The translations under genes were made by a program, and so were the position numbers. DNA of 32,238 bases from Thiobacillus sp. (GTDB lineage: Bacteria; Pseudomonadota; Gammaproteobacteria; Burkholderiales; Thiobacillaceae): NCBI GenBank assembly GCA_019459055.1, contig JAIBEI010000029.1, positions 1 to 32,238 on the forward strand, read 5' to 3'. The notes below the pieces were generated by a model. The model was given only the letters and a program-made list of their open reading frames with translations, was not told the DNA's origin and searched no databases. Positions 1-8,352 of the stretch are shown piece by piece (positions within the stretch are counted from its first letter, which is position 1; each line of letters opens with the position of its first letter).

Positions 1-307
1 GCGGCGAGGCGTTCTTCTCGGCCAGGATGGCGATGCTGGTGGTGCCGGCGATGCCGCTGGTCACTTCCACCGGCACCACGGCGCCGTTTTCGGCGATGTC
101 CGGTGCCTTGATGGTGATGTCCTTGCTGTCTGCCGGGTCGGTCACACCGATGCTACTGAGGGCGGCCCCGACGTTTTTGGCATCGAAAGCGGCCTTGTTC
201 CAGGCGGCCATCGCCTGGGTCGGCTTCAGCACGCCGGCGACCACGGCAATCGCCACGGCCCCCGCGCCTGCGGCGCCTTTCAGTACATTCCTACGAAGTG
301 CGTTCAT
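1..307 (-). CDS. soxY: SoxY, thiosulfate-oxidation carrier protein (partial, C-terminus off the left edge)
   Basis: SoxY carries the sulfur substrate covalently on a C-terminal cysteine arm while the periplasmic Sox enzymes oxidise it. About 102 residues are visible. The N-terminus has a twin-arginine signal (LRRNVLK followed by an Ala/Gly-rich hydrophobic stretch, ending near AMA-AW at residues 33-36). This fits the known Tat export of SoxY. The mature part (WNKAAF, then the ITIKAPDIAENGAVVPVEV region) resembles the SoxY immunoglobulin-like fold. The diagnostic C-terminal Gly-Gly-Cys-Gly arm would lie left of base 1 and cannot be checked. The ATG is preceded by AGGAGA six bases upstream. soxX lies 35 bases upstream on the same strand, the usual soxX-soxY order, so soxZ, soxA and soxB may follow off the edge. 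Confidence 0.9.
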   Translation of the reverse strand, partial: MNALRRNVLKGAAGAGAVAIAVVAGVLKPTQAMAAWNKAAFDAKNVGAALSSIGVTDPADSKDITIKAPDIAENGAVVPVEVTSGIAGTTSIAILAEKNASP

Positions 308-342
308 GGGCTATCTCCTGATTGAACTATGCAAAGGGTAAT

Positions 343-732
343 TTAAAGACCGTACACGAAATCGGCCACTTTATCGATTTCAGCTTCCGTCAACACGCCG
401 TGCTTGCCGAACGGAATCATCGAAGAGGCGGCGTTGAAGGTGGTCGCATCCCAGATCTGGGCGCGCATCCTGGCCTTGTCGGGGAAGCGCGCGCTCATGG
501 CGATGAGCGGCGGACCGTACTGGCCGGGTGATTCGGCATCGGACAGGGTGGGCATGGCGTGGCAGGCCAGGCAGTTGCCTTTGCCGCGGTTGAACGCGAT
601 GTCCTTGCCGCTTTCTTCCTTTTTTGGGGCGGCTGCTCCAGATGGGGTTGCCGTAGCCTGTGCCAGCACACTGCCCGACAGCATGATGGCGCTGATCGCA
701 CAGGCCGCTGCTACTTGATGCAACTTTCGCAT
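343..732 (-). CDS. soxX: SoxX, monohaem cytochrome c subunit of SoxAX
   Basis: SoxX pairs with SoxA. The complex oxidatively couples thiosulfate to SoxY in the periplasm and passes electrons to cytochrome c. The 129-residue protein has a Sec-type signal peptide (about residues 1-24, ending VLA-QA) and an Ala/Pro-rich linker. It has a single haem site CLACH (Cys54, Cys57, His58) and a likely axial Met105 in SMIPFG, followed by the family-typical LTEAEIDKVADFV helix. A start five codons further upstream is possible, but that stretch is itself the ribosome-binding site (AGGAGG at 739-744), six bases before the chosen ATG, so the shorter form is preferred. It heads a leftward operon with soxY. 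Confidence 0.92.
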   Translation of the reverse strand: MRKLHQVAAACAISAIMLSGSVLAQATATPSGAAAPKKEESGKDIAFNRGKGNCLACHAMPTLSDAESPGQYGPPLIAMSARFPDKARMRAQIWDATTFNAASSMIPFGKHGVLTEAEIDKVADFVYGL

Positions 733-827
733 AATCATCCTCCTCATATTTTTACGTAGTGACGAAAGCGCTTGCCGCTTGGGGACGCCATGCGCGAACG
801 CTATCCAATTAATGATGGATGTGGCGA

Positions 828-857
828 AGCATAGTGGAATTGGTTTTTACGACGCAA
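828..857 (-). promoter_or_regulatory. Candidate sigma-70 promoter for soxXY
   Basis: On the minus strand, TTGCGT (852-857) and TATGCT (828-833) are separated by 18 bases, about 95 bases upstream of the soxX start. This fits a vegetative promoter. The 205-base gap between bepA and soxX holds no other gene. The assignment rests on two hexamers only. Confidence 0.3.
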
Positions 858-937
858 GGCCATGCGCCGTTTTTTACGTCTAAAACGCAGGGTAAATTCC
901 TACCAGCCTTCCCCTGTATGGGATGCGCGCCTGCAGG

Positions 938-2356
938 CTAGTTCTTGCGCTGCGATTTTTCGACGTCCTGCCATTCGCGTCGCCGCGATTCGGCCGCCGA
1001 TATTTCGTGGAAGCTGCCGTCGCCCCCCTTGATGCCGAGACTGATCTGCTCGATGGCGGCAATCAGATTTCCGCTCAATGCGGAAGCTTCTGCCTGGGCG
1101 CGATGGCTGAGCAGGCGATGTCCCAGCTGGGCATGGGTCTGCGCGGCCAGCTGCCACAGGCGGCGGTCGAGCGGGTAGAGCGCAAGTTGTTTGTCGACCT
1201 GTGTCCGTGCATCGTTGCTGCGACCGGCTGACAGCAGCGCGCCGATATGGCCGTATTGCAAGGGGCGGTAGCCGGGATGGGCCTCGCTGCTTGCCTGGTA
1301 GCGCTGCAGGGCGAGCCCGTGATGGCCTGCGTCCAGCGCACTGCGGGCGGCCAGTTGCTGAATCATGGGGTGAACCGGCTTGCCGGACAGCAGTTTTTGC
1401 ACCTCGGTCTCGGCCTCCTTGAACTGGCGCGCCCGCATCAGCGCGGTAGCAAGGCCATAGCGCGCGGCAGTTTCGTTGCTGTAGCGCTTTTCCTTCAAAA
1501 CATTACGCGCGGCGCGCACGGCGTCGGCCGGGCTGTCTTCCTGCGCGCGCAGGCGGGCACGCACCAGCTGGAAATCCAGGCTGTCCTCCACCTGCTGATA
1601 AGGCGCGTCCGCGCTGCGCGCCTGCATGTCGGCGATGCGGTCGCTGGTGAGTGGATGGGTACGCAGATAGGCCGGGGCACTGCTGTCGTAGAACCGGTTG
1701 GCGCGCTGCAGACGGCTGAAGAATCCGCTCATGCCGCGCGGGTCGTAGCCGCCGCGGGTCAGCATCTCGTAGCCCAGGCGATCGGCCTCGCGCTCATAGT
1801 CGCGGCTGTAGTTGAGCTGGTTCTGGATCGAATACGCCTGGGTGGAGGCAATCGCCGCGCTGGCGACATTGGGGTTGGAGCGCGCAGCCAGCAGCGCCAG
1901 TGCCAGCGCGGCCATGGTCGGCCAGTAGCTCTGGTTTTGCGAGGCGATCATGCGCGCGATGTGGTCCTGGGTGACGTGGGCGATTTCGTGGGCCACCACG
2001 CTTGCCAGCTCGGATTCGCCTTGTGCGGAAAGCAGCAGACCGGTATGCACGCCGATGTTGCCGCCCGGCATCGCGAAGGCATTGATGCTGGGATCGTTGA
2101 CGACGAAGAAATTGAATTCGCGCTGGTTGCGCGTGCTGACCGAGACCAGCTTGTAGCCGAGCTGGTTGAGATAGGTTTCGATTTCGGGGTCGTCCAGATA
2201 GCGCGGGTCGGCATAGACGTCGCGCATGATGGCCCGTCCCATCGCCTGTTCTTCCTGGTCGGAAAAGTATTGCCGCGACACCTCGCCCAGATCGGGCAGG
2301 TCGGCGGCCATCACCGGCTGGGTGGCCAAAGCGAGTGCGAGCAGGGTGCGCAGCAT
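938..2356 (-). CDS. bepA: BepA-like periplasmic M48 metalloprotease with TPR repeats
   Basis: BepA (YfgC) family proteins act in the periplasm. They help assemble or degrade outer-membrane proteins such as LptD, working with the BAM complex. The 472-residue protein has a signal peptide (about 1-18, VMA-AD). Its M48 protease domain carries the zinc site HEIAH (His123, Glu124, His127) and a third ligand Glu190 in the EREAD segment. The C-terminal half is helical and TPR-like (about 245-440), matching the two-part BepA layout and usual length (about 480). It diverges from moaC with 71 bases between the starts. No strong ribosome-binding site precedes the chosen ATG. Confidence in the family is high; the exact client proteins are unknown. 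Confidence 0.9.
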   Translation of the reverse strand: MLRTLLALALATQPVMAADLPDLGEVSRQYFSDQEEQAMGRAIMRDVYADPRYLDDPEIETYLNQLGYKLVSVSTRNQREFNFFVVNDPSINAFAMPGGNIGVHTGLLLSAQGESELASVVAHEIAHVTQDHIARMIASQNQSYWPTMAALALALLAARSNPNVASAAIASTQAYSIQNQLNYSRDYEREADRLGYEMLTRGGYDPRGMSGFFSRLQRANRFYDSSAPAYLRTHPLTSDRIADMQARSADAPYQQVEDSLDFQLVRARLRAQEDSPADAVRAARNVLKEKRYSNETAARYGLATALMRARQFKEAETEVQKLLSGKPVHPMIQQLAARSALDAGHHGLALQRYQASSEAHPGYRPLQYGHIGALLSAGRSNDARTQVDKQLALYPLDRRLWQLAAQTHAQLGHRLLSHRAQAEASALSGNLIAAIEQISLGIKGGDGSFHEISAAESRRREWQDVEKSQRKN

Positions 2357-2427
2357 CAGCAGATAAGTGTGGTGGCGAGTAACGACATTTGGTTTAGGAT
2401 TCGGAAATTCTCAACAAGGTTCCCAAC

Positions 2428-2907
2428 ATGAGTGAATTCACCCACTTTGATGAACGCGGCCGTGCGGTCATGGTCGACGTGGCCGGCAAGGACGATACCC
2501 GGCGCGTTGCCGTGGCGATGGGCCGCATAGGCATGTTACCCGATACGCTGGCGCGCATTCTCGACGGCCAGGCGGCCAAGGGGGATGTGCTGGGCATCGC
2601 TCGCATTGCCGCGATCCAGGCAACCAAGCGCACCGCCGAGCTGATTCCGCTGTGCCACCCGATTGCGCTGACGAAGGTGGGCGTGGAATTTAGCCATGAT
2701 GCGTCCGAATCGTCAGTCACCTGCACCGTGACCGCCGAGACCGTCGGCAAAACCGGCGTGGAAATGGAGGCCTTGACCGGCGTCAGTGTGGCGCTGCTGA
2801 CGATCTACGACATGTGCAAGGCGGTCGATCGCGGCATGGTGATGTCCGACATCCGGCTGCTGGAAAAGCAGGGTGGGCGCTCCGGCCACTGGCGCCTGAA
2901 TCCTTAG
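2428..2907 (+). CDS. moaC: MoaC, cyclic pyranopterin monophosphate synthase
   Basis: MoaC converts the MoaA product (a cyclic dihydro-GTP derivative) into cyclic pyranopterin monophosphate, the second step of molybdenum cofactor synthesis in the cytoplasm. The 159-residue protein is full length. It has the conserved LCHPI segment, the [13 protein letters not shown] motif and YDMCK, where Asp128 and Lys131 fall at the same numbers as the catalytic residues of the E. coli enzyme. An AAGG lies a few bases before the ATG. It is the only Moco gene in the window. It lies directly upstream of soeABC, whose large subunit needs this cofactor, which suggests a functional link, although 279 bases separate the two. 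Confidence 0.96.
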   Translation: MSEFTHFDERGRAVMVDVAGKDDTRRVAVAMGRIGMLPDTLARILDGQAAKGDVLGIARIAAIQATKRTAELIPLCHPIALTKVGVEFSHDASESSVTCTVTAETVGKTGVEMEALTGVSVALLTIYDMCKAVDRGMVMSDIRLLEKQGGRSGHWRLNP

Positions 2908-2916
2908 AAACGTCTG

Positions 2917-3009
2917 GCCATATGGCGAAATGACGCCAGCCCGGCCGCATAACCATTGGAAATATAAGGCTTATTGCCGGGCTGGCTTATGGGGGTATCA
3001 GCCATTTTT
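2917..3009 (+). promoter_or_regulatory. Structured leader between moaC and soeA with competing stem-loops
   Basis: A perfect 11-bp stem (2935-2945 GCCAGCCCGGC with 2976-2986 GCCGGGCTGGC) encloses a 30-base loop. An earlier short stem, TGGCG (2923-2927) with CGCCA (2934-2938), uses part of the same left arm. A later stem, TGGCT (2983-2987) with AGCCA (3000-3004), is followed by five T and uses part of the right arm. The 11-bp stem therefore excludes both others. It could be the moaC terminator region or an attenuator ahead of soeA. The sequence shows the complementarity; a regulatory role is inference. Confidence 0.4.
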
Positions 3010-3135
3010 CTTGCCATGCGGGCGGCTTGAAGTACGAAATAACGCTATATTCGCATTCATTAATATATGACTGTTCCAGCAGCAGGCGATGCGCTGGCGC
3101 TGCAGGCAGTCATTCAAGTATCCGGGCAGAAAAAT

Positions 3136-3156
3136 ACGGCCTCCTCGCGGAGCCGT
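3136..3156 (+). other. Small hairpin in the soeA 5' leader
   Basis: ACGGC-CTCC, a TCGC loop and GGAG-CCGT form an eight-pair stem with one bulged C, ending 30 bases before the soeA start. The ribosome-binding site (AGAGG, 3178-3182) lies outside it and stays free. No function can be read from the sequence. Confidence 0.35.
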
Positions 3157-3186
3157 CGCGGATCGTTTTGAATTATTAGAGGCCGC

Positions 3187-6060
3187 ATGAACGCCAAGAT
3201 CAAACTCGAAAATCACGACGCGCAGGAAATCAAGTACACCACTTGCTATATGTGTGCCTGCCGTTGCGGCATCAAGGTGACGCTGGAGGACAACAAGGTC
3301 CGTTTCATCCAGGGCAACCGCAACCATCCCACCAACCAGGGGGTGCTGTGCGCCAAGGGCTCGGCGGGGATCATGAAGCAGTATTCCACCGCCAAGCTGA
3401 CCCAGCCGCTGATGCGCAAGCCGGGCACCGAGCGCGGCGAGGGCATTTACGAACCGATTTCCTGGGATCAGGCGCTCGATCTCCTGACCGCGCGGCTGGG
3501 GGATATCCGGGCCACCGACCCCTCCAAGCTGGGTTTTTTTACCGGGCGCGACCAGATGCAGGCACTGACCGGCCTGTGGGCGCAGCAGTTCGGCACCCCC
3601 AACTGGTCGGCGCACGGCGGTTTCTGCTCCGTCAACATGGCGGCGGCCGGCCTGTATTCCATCGGCTTCTCGTTCTGGGAGTTCGGCGCGCCCGACTGGG
3701 ATTACGCCAAGTATTTCCTGATGTGGGGGGTGGCGGAAGACCACTCGTCCAACCCGATCAAGATCGGCCTTGAAAAGCTGAAGCGCCGCGGCGGCAAGTT
3801 CGTCACCGTCAACCCGGTGCGCACCGGCTATTCGGCGATCGCCGACGAGTGGCTGCCGATCAAGCCGGGCATGGACGGCCTGCTAGCCATGTCGATGGTG
3901 CACGTGCTGCTGAAGCATGAGCAGTTCGACTACGAATTCCTGGTGCGCTACACCAACGCCTCCTGGCTGGTGGTGCAGGCGCCGGGGCAGAAGGGCGACG
4001 GTCTGTTCCTGCGCGATGAAAACGACCAGCCGCTGATCTGGGATATCGAGAGGGAAGCCTTCAGGAACGGCATCGACGGCGACATCGCCCCGGCGCTGTT
4101 CGGCGAATTCGTGGCGCCCAACGGCAACCGCGTCAAGACCGTGATGTCGCTGATGGTCGAGCGCTATCTCGACGAGCGCTACGCCCCCGAAAACGTCGCG
4201 CTGGAATGCGGCCTGCCGGCCGAGACGATCGAGCGCATCGCGCTGGAAATGGCGCACATCGCGTTCAAAGAGACGGTCGAACTGCCGATCGAGTGGACCG
4301 ACGTCTGGGGCCGCAAGCACGACAAGGTCGTCGGCCGCCCGGTGGCGATGTACGCGATGCGCGGCATCGCGGCGCACTCCAACGGCTTCCATTCCTGCCG
4401 CGCGATCCACATGATCCAGATGCTGCTGGGCGCGCTCGACGCGCCGGGCAACTTCCGCGCCCGCGCACCGTACCCGAAGCCGATTCCGCCGCACCAGCTG
4501 CCGGAAAACAACATCGACATCATCAACGCGCCGAACACGCCACTGTCGCGTCCGCCGCTCGGTTTCCCGACGCGTCCGGAAGATCTGGTGATCGACGAGT
4601 TCGGCAACCCGCTGCGCATCGACAAGGCCTATTCGTGGGAAGTGCCGATCGCCTCGCACGGCCTGATGCACATGGTGATCACCAATGCGACCAATCATGA
4701 CCCGTACGCGCTCGATACGCTGATCCTGTTCATGTCCAACATGGCGTGGAACTCGACCATGAACACGGCCAATGTGCAGGACATGCTGCGCGCCAAGGAC
4801 CCGGAGAACTTCGGCGAACACAAGATTCCGTTCCTGGTGGTGGTCGACGCTTTCCATTCGGAGATGACCAATTTCGCCGACCTGATCCTGCCGGACACCA
4901 CCTACCTCGAGCGCCACGACACCATCTCGCTGCTCGATCGGCCGATTTCCGAGCCCGATGCGGCGGCCGACGCCATCCGCTATCCGCTGGTCAAGCCCGA
5001 CCGCGACGTGCGGCCGTGGCAGGAGGTGATGGTCGAGCTGGCAGGACGCCTGAAATTCCCGGCCTTCACCAAGCCCGATGGCACGCCAAAGTTCAGCGGC
5101 TACCAGGATTTCATCGTCAACTACGAGCGTTCGCCGGGCGTGGGCTTTCTTGCCGGCTGGCGCGGCAAGAACGGCGACAAGTCGCTGAAGGGCGAGCCCA
5201 ACCCCAGGCAGTGGGATAAGTACATCGAGAACCAGAGCTTCTTCGCCCACCACTGGCCCGACAACCAGAAGTACATGCGCTTTGCCAACAAGGAGTACCT
5301 CGACGTGGCGGCGGACGTCGGCTTCATCGGCAAGGCCGAGCCGATCATCATGCAGCTCTATTCCGAGCCGCTGCAGAAATTCCGCCTGGCGGGACAAGGC
5401 CTGTACGACGGCCCGCAGCCCAACAACCCGGTCGACCGCGAGCGCCTGGTGAAATACTTCGACCCGCTGCCGATGTGGTACGAGCCGCTGGAGCAGCAGC
5501 GCGTGGACAAGGACGAATACCCCTTCTTCGCGCTGACCCAGCGTCCGATGTTCATGTACCACTCATGGGATTCACAGAACGTGTGGCTGCGCCAGCTCAT
5601 GGCGCAGAACTACATGTACATGAACGCGCGAAAGGCGGCCGAAATGGGCATCAAGGACTTCGACTGGATCTGGGTCGAGTCGCACAACGGCAAGATCCGC
5701 TGCCAGGCCAAGACCATGGAAGGCACCCAGGAGGACACCGTCTGGACCTGGAACGCCATCGGCAAACAGAAGGGCGCCTGGGGCCTGAAGGAAGATGCGT
5801 CGGAAGCGACCAAGGGATTCCTGCTCAACCACCTGATCTCGGAGCTGCTGCCAGAAAAGGCCGGCGAGCGCCGTGTCACCAACTCCGACCCGGTGACCGG
5901 ACAGGCGGCGTGGTTCGACCTGCGCGTGAAGATATGGAAGGCCGCGCCGGGCGAGACCGGCTCATGGCCGCAGTTCGATGCGCTGAAGAAACTGCCGGGC
6001 GACAACTACGATCGCCCCGAGGTGCTGCGCTACGACGCGCGCAGCCACGAAAAGAACTGA
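3187..6060 (+). CDS. soeA: SoeA, molybdopterin subunit of cytoplasmic sulfite dehydrogenase
   Basis: SoeABC oxidises sulfite to sulfate at the cytoplasmic face of the membrane and feeds electrons to quinone. This 957-residue protein is a DMSO-reductase-superfamily subunit. An N-terminal [4Fe-4S] motif uses Cys20, Cys23, Cys27 and Cys55. Cys147 in GGFCSVNMAAAG is a candidate molybdenum ligand, as in the polysulfide-reductase-like branch. The C-terminal molydopterin-binding region follows the FFALTQRPMFMYHSWDSQN segment. There is no twin-arginine signal peptide, so the active site should face the cytoplasm. That separates SoeA from exported PsrA/PhsA-type reductases. soeB and soeC follow at 31 and 29 bases. 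The start has AGAGG four bases upstream. A related polysulfide or thiosulfate reductase role is possible, but the sox/rhd-tusA context favours sulfite oxidation. Confidence 0.88.
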   Translation: MNAKIKLENHDAQEIKYTTCYMCACRCGIKVTLEDNKVRFIQGNRNHPTNQGVLCAKGSAGIMKQYSTAKLTQPLMRKPGTERGEGIYEPISWDQALDLLTARLGDIRATDPSKLGFFTGRDQMQALTGLWAQQFGTPNWSAHGGFCSVNMAAAGLYSIGFSFWEFGAPDWDYAKYFLMWGVAEDHSSNPIKIGLEKLKRRGGKFVTVNPVRTGYSAIADEWLPIKPGMDGLLAMSMVHVLLKHEQFDYEFLVRYTNASWLVVQAPGQKGDGLFLRDENDQPLIWDIEREAFRNGIDGDIAPALFGEFVAPNGNRVKTVMSLMVERYLDERYAPENVALECGLPAETIERIALEMAHIAFKETVELPIEWTDVWGRKHDKVVGRPVAMYAMRGIAAHSNGFHSCRAIHMIQMLLGALDAPGNFRARAPYPKPIPPHQLPENNIDIINAPNTPLSRPPLGFPTRPEDLVIDEFGNPLRIDKAYSWEVPIASHGLMHMVITNATNHDPYALDTLILFMSNMAWNSTMNTANVQDMLRAKDPENFGEHKIPFLVVVDAFHSEMTNFADLILPDTTYLERHDTISLLDRPISEPDAAADAIRYPLVKPDRDVRPWQEVMVELAGRLKFPAFTKPDGTPKFSGYQDFIVNYERSPGVGFLAGWRGKNGDKSLKGEPNPRQWDKYIENQSFFAHHWPDNQKYMRFANKEYLDVAADVGFIGKAEPIIMQLYSEPLQKFRLAGQGLYDGPQPNNPVDRERLVKYFDPLPMWYEPLEQQRVDKDEYPFFALTQRPMFMYHSWDSQNVWLRQLMAQNYMYMNARKAAEMGIKDFDWIWVESHNGKIRCQAKTMEGTQEDTVWTWNAIGKQKGAWGLKEDASEATKGFLLNHLISELLPEKAGERRVTNSDPVTGQAAWFDLRVKIWKAAPGETGSWPQFDALKKLPGDNYDRPEVLRYDARSHEKN

Positions 6061-6091
6061 GCGGCATCTGTATGAATAAAGCGAGCACAAA

Positions 6092-6787
6092 ATGAGACTT
6101 GGACTGGTCATCGACCTCGACGTGTGCGTGGGCTGTCATGCCTGCGCCATCGCCTGCAAGGAGTGGAATGCCTCCGGCACCATCGGCCCGCTGTCCGACT
6201 ATCAGCCCTATGGCGCCGAACCGTCCGGCGTATGGTTCAACCGGATCCGCCACTTTGAAATGGACGTGTATCCGAACAACAAGACGGTCAACTTCCCGAT
6301 GTCGTGCATGCACTGCGAGGACGCCGACTGCGTCACCGTGTGCCCGACCGGCGCTTCGTACAAACGCCCCGAAGACGGCATCGTGCTGATCGACCAGGAC
6401 AAGTGCATGGGCTGCAACTACTGCTCGTGGGCCTGCCCGTATGGCGCGCGCGAGCTCGACCGCTCGTCCGGCACGATGAAGAAGTGCACCCTGTGCGTCG
6501 ACCGCATCTACGACCAGGAACTGCCGGTCGAGGAGCGCCAGCCCGCGTGCGTGCTGACCTGCCCGGCGCACGCCCGCATGTTCGGCGACTTCGACGATCC
6601 CGATTCGGCGGTGTCGCGCACCGTGCGCGAGCGCAGCGGCTACCCGCTGATGCCCGAGCTGAACTACAACCCGACCAACCAGTACCTGCCGTCGCGCCGC
6701 ATGCCGGTGATTCCGGTCGACACCAAGCCGAAGGGCGGCCTGAAGGCAAGCATCAAACAGTTCGCCAACAAACTGGTGCGCCGCTAA
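6092..6787 (+). CDS. soeB: SoeB, four-cluster ferredoxin-like electron-transfer subunit
   Basis: SoeB passes electrons from SoeA to the membrane subunit. The 231-residue protein has sixteen cysteines in four groups of four, typical of DmsB/PsrB-type proteins: 12/15/18/22, 72/75/80/84, 105/108/111/115 and 132/135/153/157. Each set can hold one [4Fe-4S] cluster, and none is missing. No signal sequence is present, so it should stay in the cytoplasm with SoeA. The C-terminus is basic (KASIKQFANKLVRR). The gap from soeA is 31 bases and no terminator lies between, so it is part of one operon. Confidence 0.92.
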   Translation: MRLGLVIDLDVCVGCHACAIACKEWNASGTIGPLSDYQPYGAEPSGVWFNRIRHFEMDVYPNNKTVNFPMSCMHCEDADCVTVCPTGASYKRPEDGIVLIDQDKCMGCNYCSWACPYGARELDRSSGTMKKCTLCVDRIYDQELPVEERQPACVLTCPAHARMFGDFDDPDSAVSRTVRERSGYPLMPELNYNPTNQYLPSRRMPVIPVDTKPKGGLKASIKQFANKLVRR

Positions 6788-6816
6788 CCGCGCTGTCCAC
6801 CGCCCCAGGAGACCCC

Positions 6817-7755
6817 ATGCATCCCGCTTTCTCAGTTATTTTTTTCACCGTGGCATCGGGCGCCGGCTTCGGCCTGTTTTCGCTGCTGTTCCTGGCCGAC
6901 ATGTTCAAGCTTGGCGGCGGTTTCAGCCAGTGGCAGCTCGTTGCGGGCGGTCTCATCGCGATGGGGCTGGTCGTGTTCGGCCTGCTGGCCTCCACCTTTC
7001 ACCTCGCCAACCCTAAAAACGCCTGGCGCGCCTTCAGCCGCTTCCGCACCTCGTGGCTGTCGCGCGAGGGCGTGTTTGCCGTGGTGTTCATGCCCCTGGC
7101 GCTGATCTACCTCGCCAGCATCATGTTCGACGCGCCCTTGTGGCTGCGTGGAACCTTCGGCTTCCTGACCGCCGTGCTGGCCTGGATCACGGTGTTTTCC
7201 ACCGGCATGATCTACGCCTGCCTGAAAACCATCCGCCAGTGGAACACCCCGCTGGTGCCGGCCAACTACCTGGCGCTGGGTTACGCCAGCGGCAGCCTGC
7301 TGCTGTTGCTGGGCGCCGTCGTCGCCGGTCTCGACACCACGCCGTTCATCGCGATGTCGGCGCTGATCATCTCGATTGCGGCCGTGCTGAAAGCCATTTA
7401 CTACTTCTGGATTCGCAGCCCCGGCCTCACACCCACCATCAACACCGCCACCGGACTCACCCGCGCCAAGGTCAAACTGCTGGACACCGGCCATACCCAT
7501 GGCACCTTCCTGACTCAGGAATTTGGTTTCCGGATCGCACGGCAGCAAGCCGGGCTGTTCAAGGTCATCGTCTTCGTGGTGGGCTTTGCGCTGCCCGGCC
7601 TGATGCTGGTATGGGTGTTCAACCAGCAGGGTGGCCAAGCCGCCGCCATCATCGCCGTCGTCGCAGGCCTTGCTGGCGCCGCCGTCGAGCGCTGGCTGTT
7701 TTTCGCGGAAGCGCGCCACGTAGTCAACCTGTACCACGGCGCCCAGCGTTGCTGA
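6817..7755 (+). CDS. soeC: SoeC, DmsC-like membrane anchor and quinone-reacting subunit
   Basis: SoeC anchors SoeAB in the inner membrane and hands electrons to the quinone pool. The 312-residue protein is very hydrophobic, with about eight predicted membrane helices starting at residue 5. It resembles the DmsC family, seen for example in STFHLANPKNAWRAFSRFRTSWLSRE-type loops. The open frame extends far upstream inside soeB, but AGGAGA at 6807-6812, four bases before the ATG at 6817, fixes the start. The downstream gap to the rhodanese gene contains GC-rich hairpins (for example CCATCG/CGATGG at 7781-7795) without a T-run, plus a separate promoter. Confidence 0.9.
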   Translation: MHPAFSVIFFTVASGAGFGLFSLLFLADMFKLGGGFSQWQLVAGGLIAMGLVVFGLLASTFHLANPKNAWRAFSRFRTSWLSREGVFAVVFMPLALIYLASIMFDAPLWLRGTFGFLTAVLAWITVFSTGMIYACLKTIRQWNTPLVPANYLALGYASGSLLLLLGAVVAGLDTTPFIAMSALIISIAAVLKAIYYFWIRSPGLTPTINTATGLTRAKVKLLDTGHTHGTFLTQEFGFRIARQQAGLFKVIVFVVGFALPGLMLVWVFNQQGGQAAAIIAVVAGLAGAAVERWLFFAEARHVVNLYHGAQRC

Positions 7756-7814
7756 ACGCACCCCCTTGTGAGTGGGGGCGCCATCGGCCCGATGGGCGTG
7801 GCGCAGTCCGGGGC

Positions 7815-7843
7815 TTGGCGCACCCCCCGTTTCGCGGTATATT
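7815..7843 (+). promoter_or_regulatory. Sigma-70-type promoter for the rhd-tusA-dsrE cluster
   Basis: TTGGCG (7815-7820) and TATATT (7838-7843) are spaced by the optimal 17 bases and lie about 40 bases before the rhodanese start. This gives a leader of about 30 bases that includes the ribosome-binding site AGGAG (7868-7872). The region is notably more AT-rich than its surroundings. Confidence 0.5.
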
Positions 7844-7856
7844 AGAAAACGCTAAT
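7841..7856. promoter_or_regulatory. Candidate operator: inverted repeat ATTAG-N6-CTAAT
   Basis: A perfect 5+5 inverted repeat with six central bases overlaps the last half of the predicted -10 box and the expected transcription start, the usual position for repressor binding. ArsR-family sulfur-responsive repressors often control sulfur-transferase genes, so a regulator of that kind is possible. No such gene is in the window. The match is short and could occur by chance. Confidence 0.35.
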
Positions 7857-7881
7857 TTCTCCATTGCAGGAGTGTGAATTT

Positions 7882-8211
7882 ATGTTTGGACTGTCAGGTT
7901 TCAAGGAAGTCGATCCCGGCTACGTCGTGGAAATCGCCACCAAGGGGGCGCACCTGATCGATGTGCGCACCGAGGCCGAGGTCGCGCAGGGCGTGATCGA
8001 TGGTGCGATCCACATTCCGCTGCATTTGCTGCCGCTGCGCACGGCCGACATTCCCCAGGACAAGCCCGTGGTGATCTACTGCCGCTCCGGTGCGCGCTCG
8101 GCACAGGCCTGTGCGTTCATGGCCTCCAGGGGGTATGGCAACATGCATAATCTGGCGGGCGGGATCATGGCATGGGCGCGTTCAGGCAATGCGCTCAGCC
8201 TGCCGCGTTAA
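7882..8211 (+). CDS. Single-domain rhodanese sulfurtransferase (Rhd)
   Basis: This is a 109-residue cytoplasmic rhodanese that moves sulfane sulfur through a cysteine persulfide. The domain has the LIDVRTEAE segment (residues 25-33) and the active-site loop CRSGARS with Cys67 as the persulfide residue, followed by the LAGGIMAW signature near the end. An in-frame TTG lies upstream, but AGGAG at 7868-7872, nine bases before this ATG, decides the start. tusA and a DsrE-type gene follow in the same direction. This rhd-tusA-dsrE order is known from sulfur oxidisers, where the rhodanese loads TusA. A dedicated promoter and possible operator precede it. Confidence 0.92.
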   Translation: MFGLSGFKEVDPGYVVEIATKGAHLIDVRTEAEVAQGVIDGAIHIPLHLLPLRTADIPQDKPVVIYCRSGARSAQACAFMASRGYGNMHNLAGGIMAWARSGNALSLPR

Positions 8212-8352
8212 GCTCCTGGCAAGTCCGGTTCACGTTCTCCGAATTGCACCCCGTTGCGCAGCAAATTCGGTTGCAATAGGGGAACTTCTGGTTTAATGTG
8301 CCGCAGAGTTTAGTACATAATTATTTAATTGATTTACTGTAAGGAGAGCCCA

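Noticed and set aside
2908-3186. Molybdenum cofactor riboswitch before soeA
   Set aside because: The location is attractive, but I could not match the known conserved core. Only generic complementarity is seen.
3883-5562. Long open frame (about 559 codons) on the strand opposite soeA
   Set aside because: It is antisense to a clearly conserved gene. Its Arg/His/Val-rich composition is the mirror of GC-rich codon use, and no family motif is visible.
6304-6816. Upstream extension of soeC into soeB
   Set aside because: The extra residues are an out-of-frame reading of soeB. A ribosome-binding site places the start at 6817.
7756-7814. Terminator after soeC
   Set aside because: GC-rich hairpins are present (for example 7781-7795), but none is followed by a T-run, so a Rho-independent terminator is not supported.
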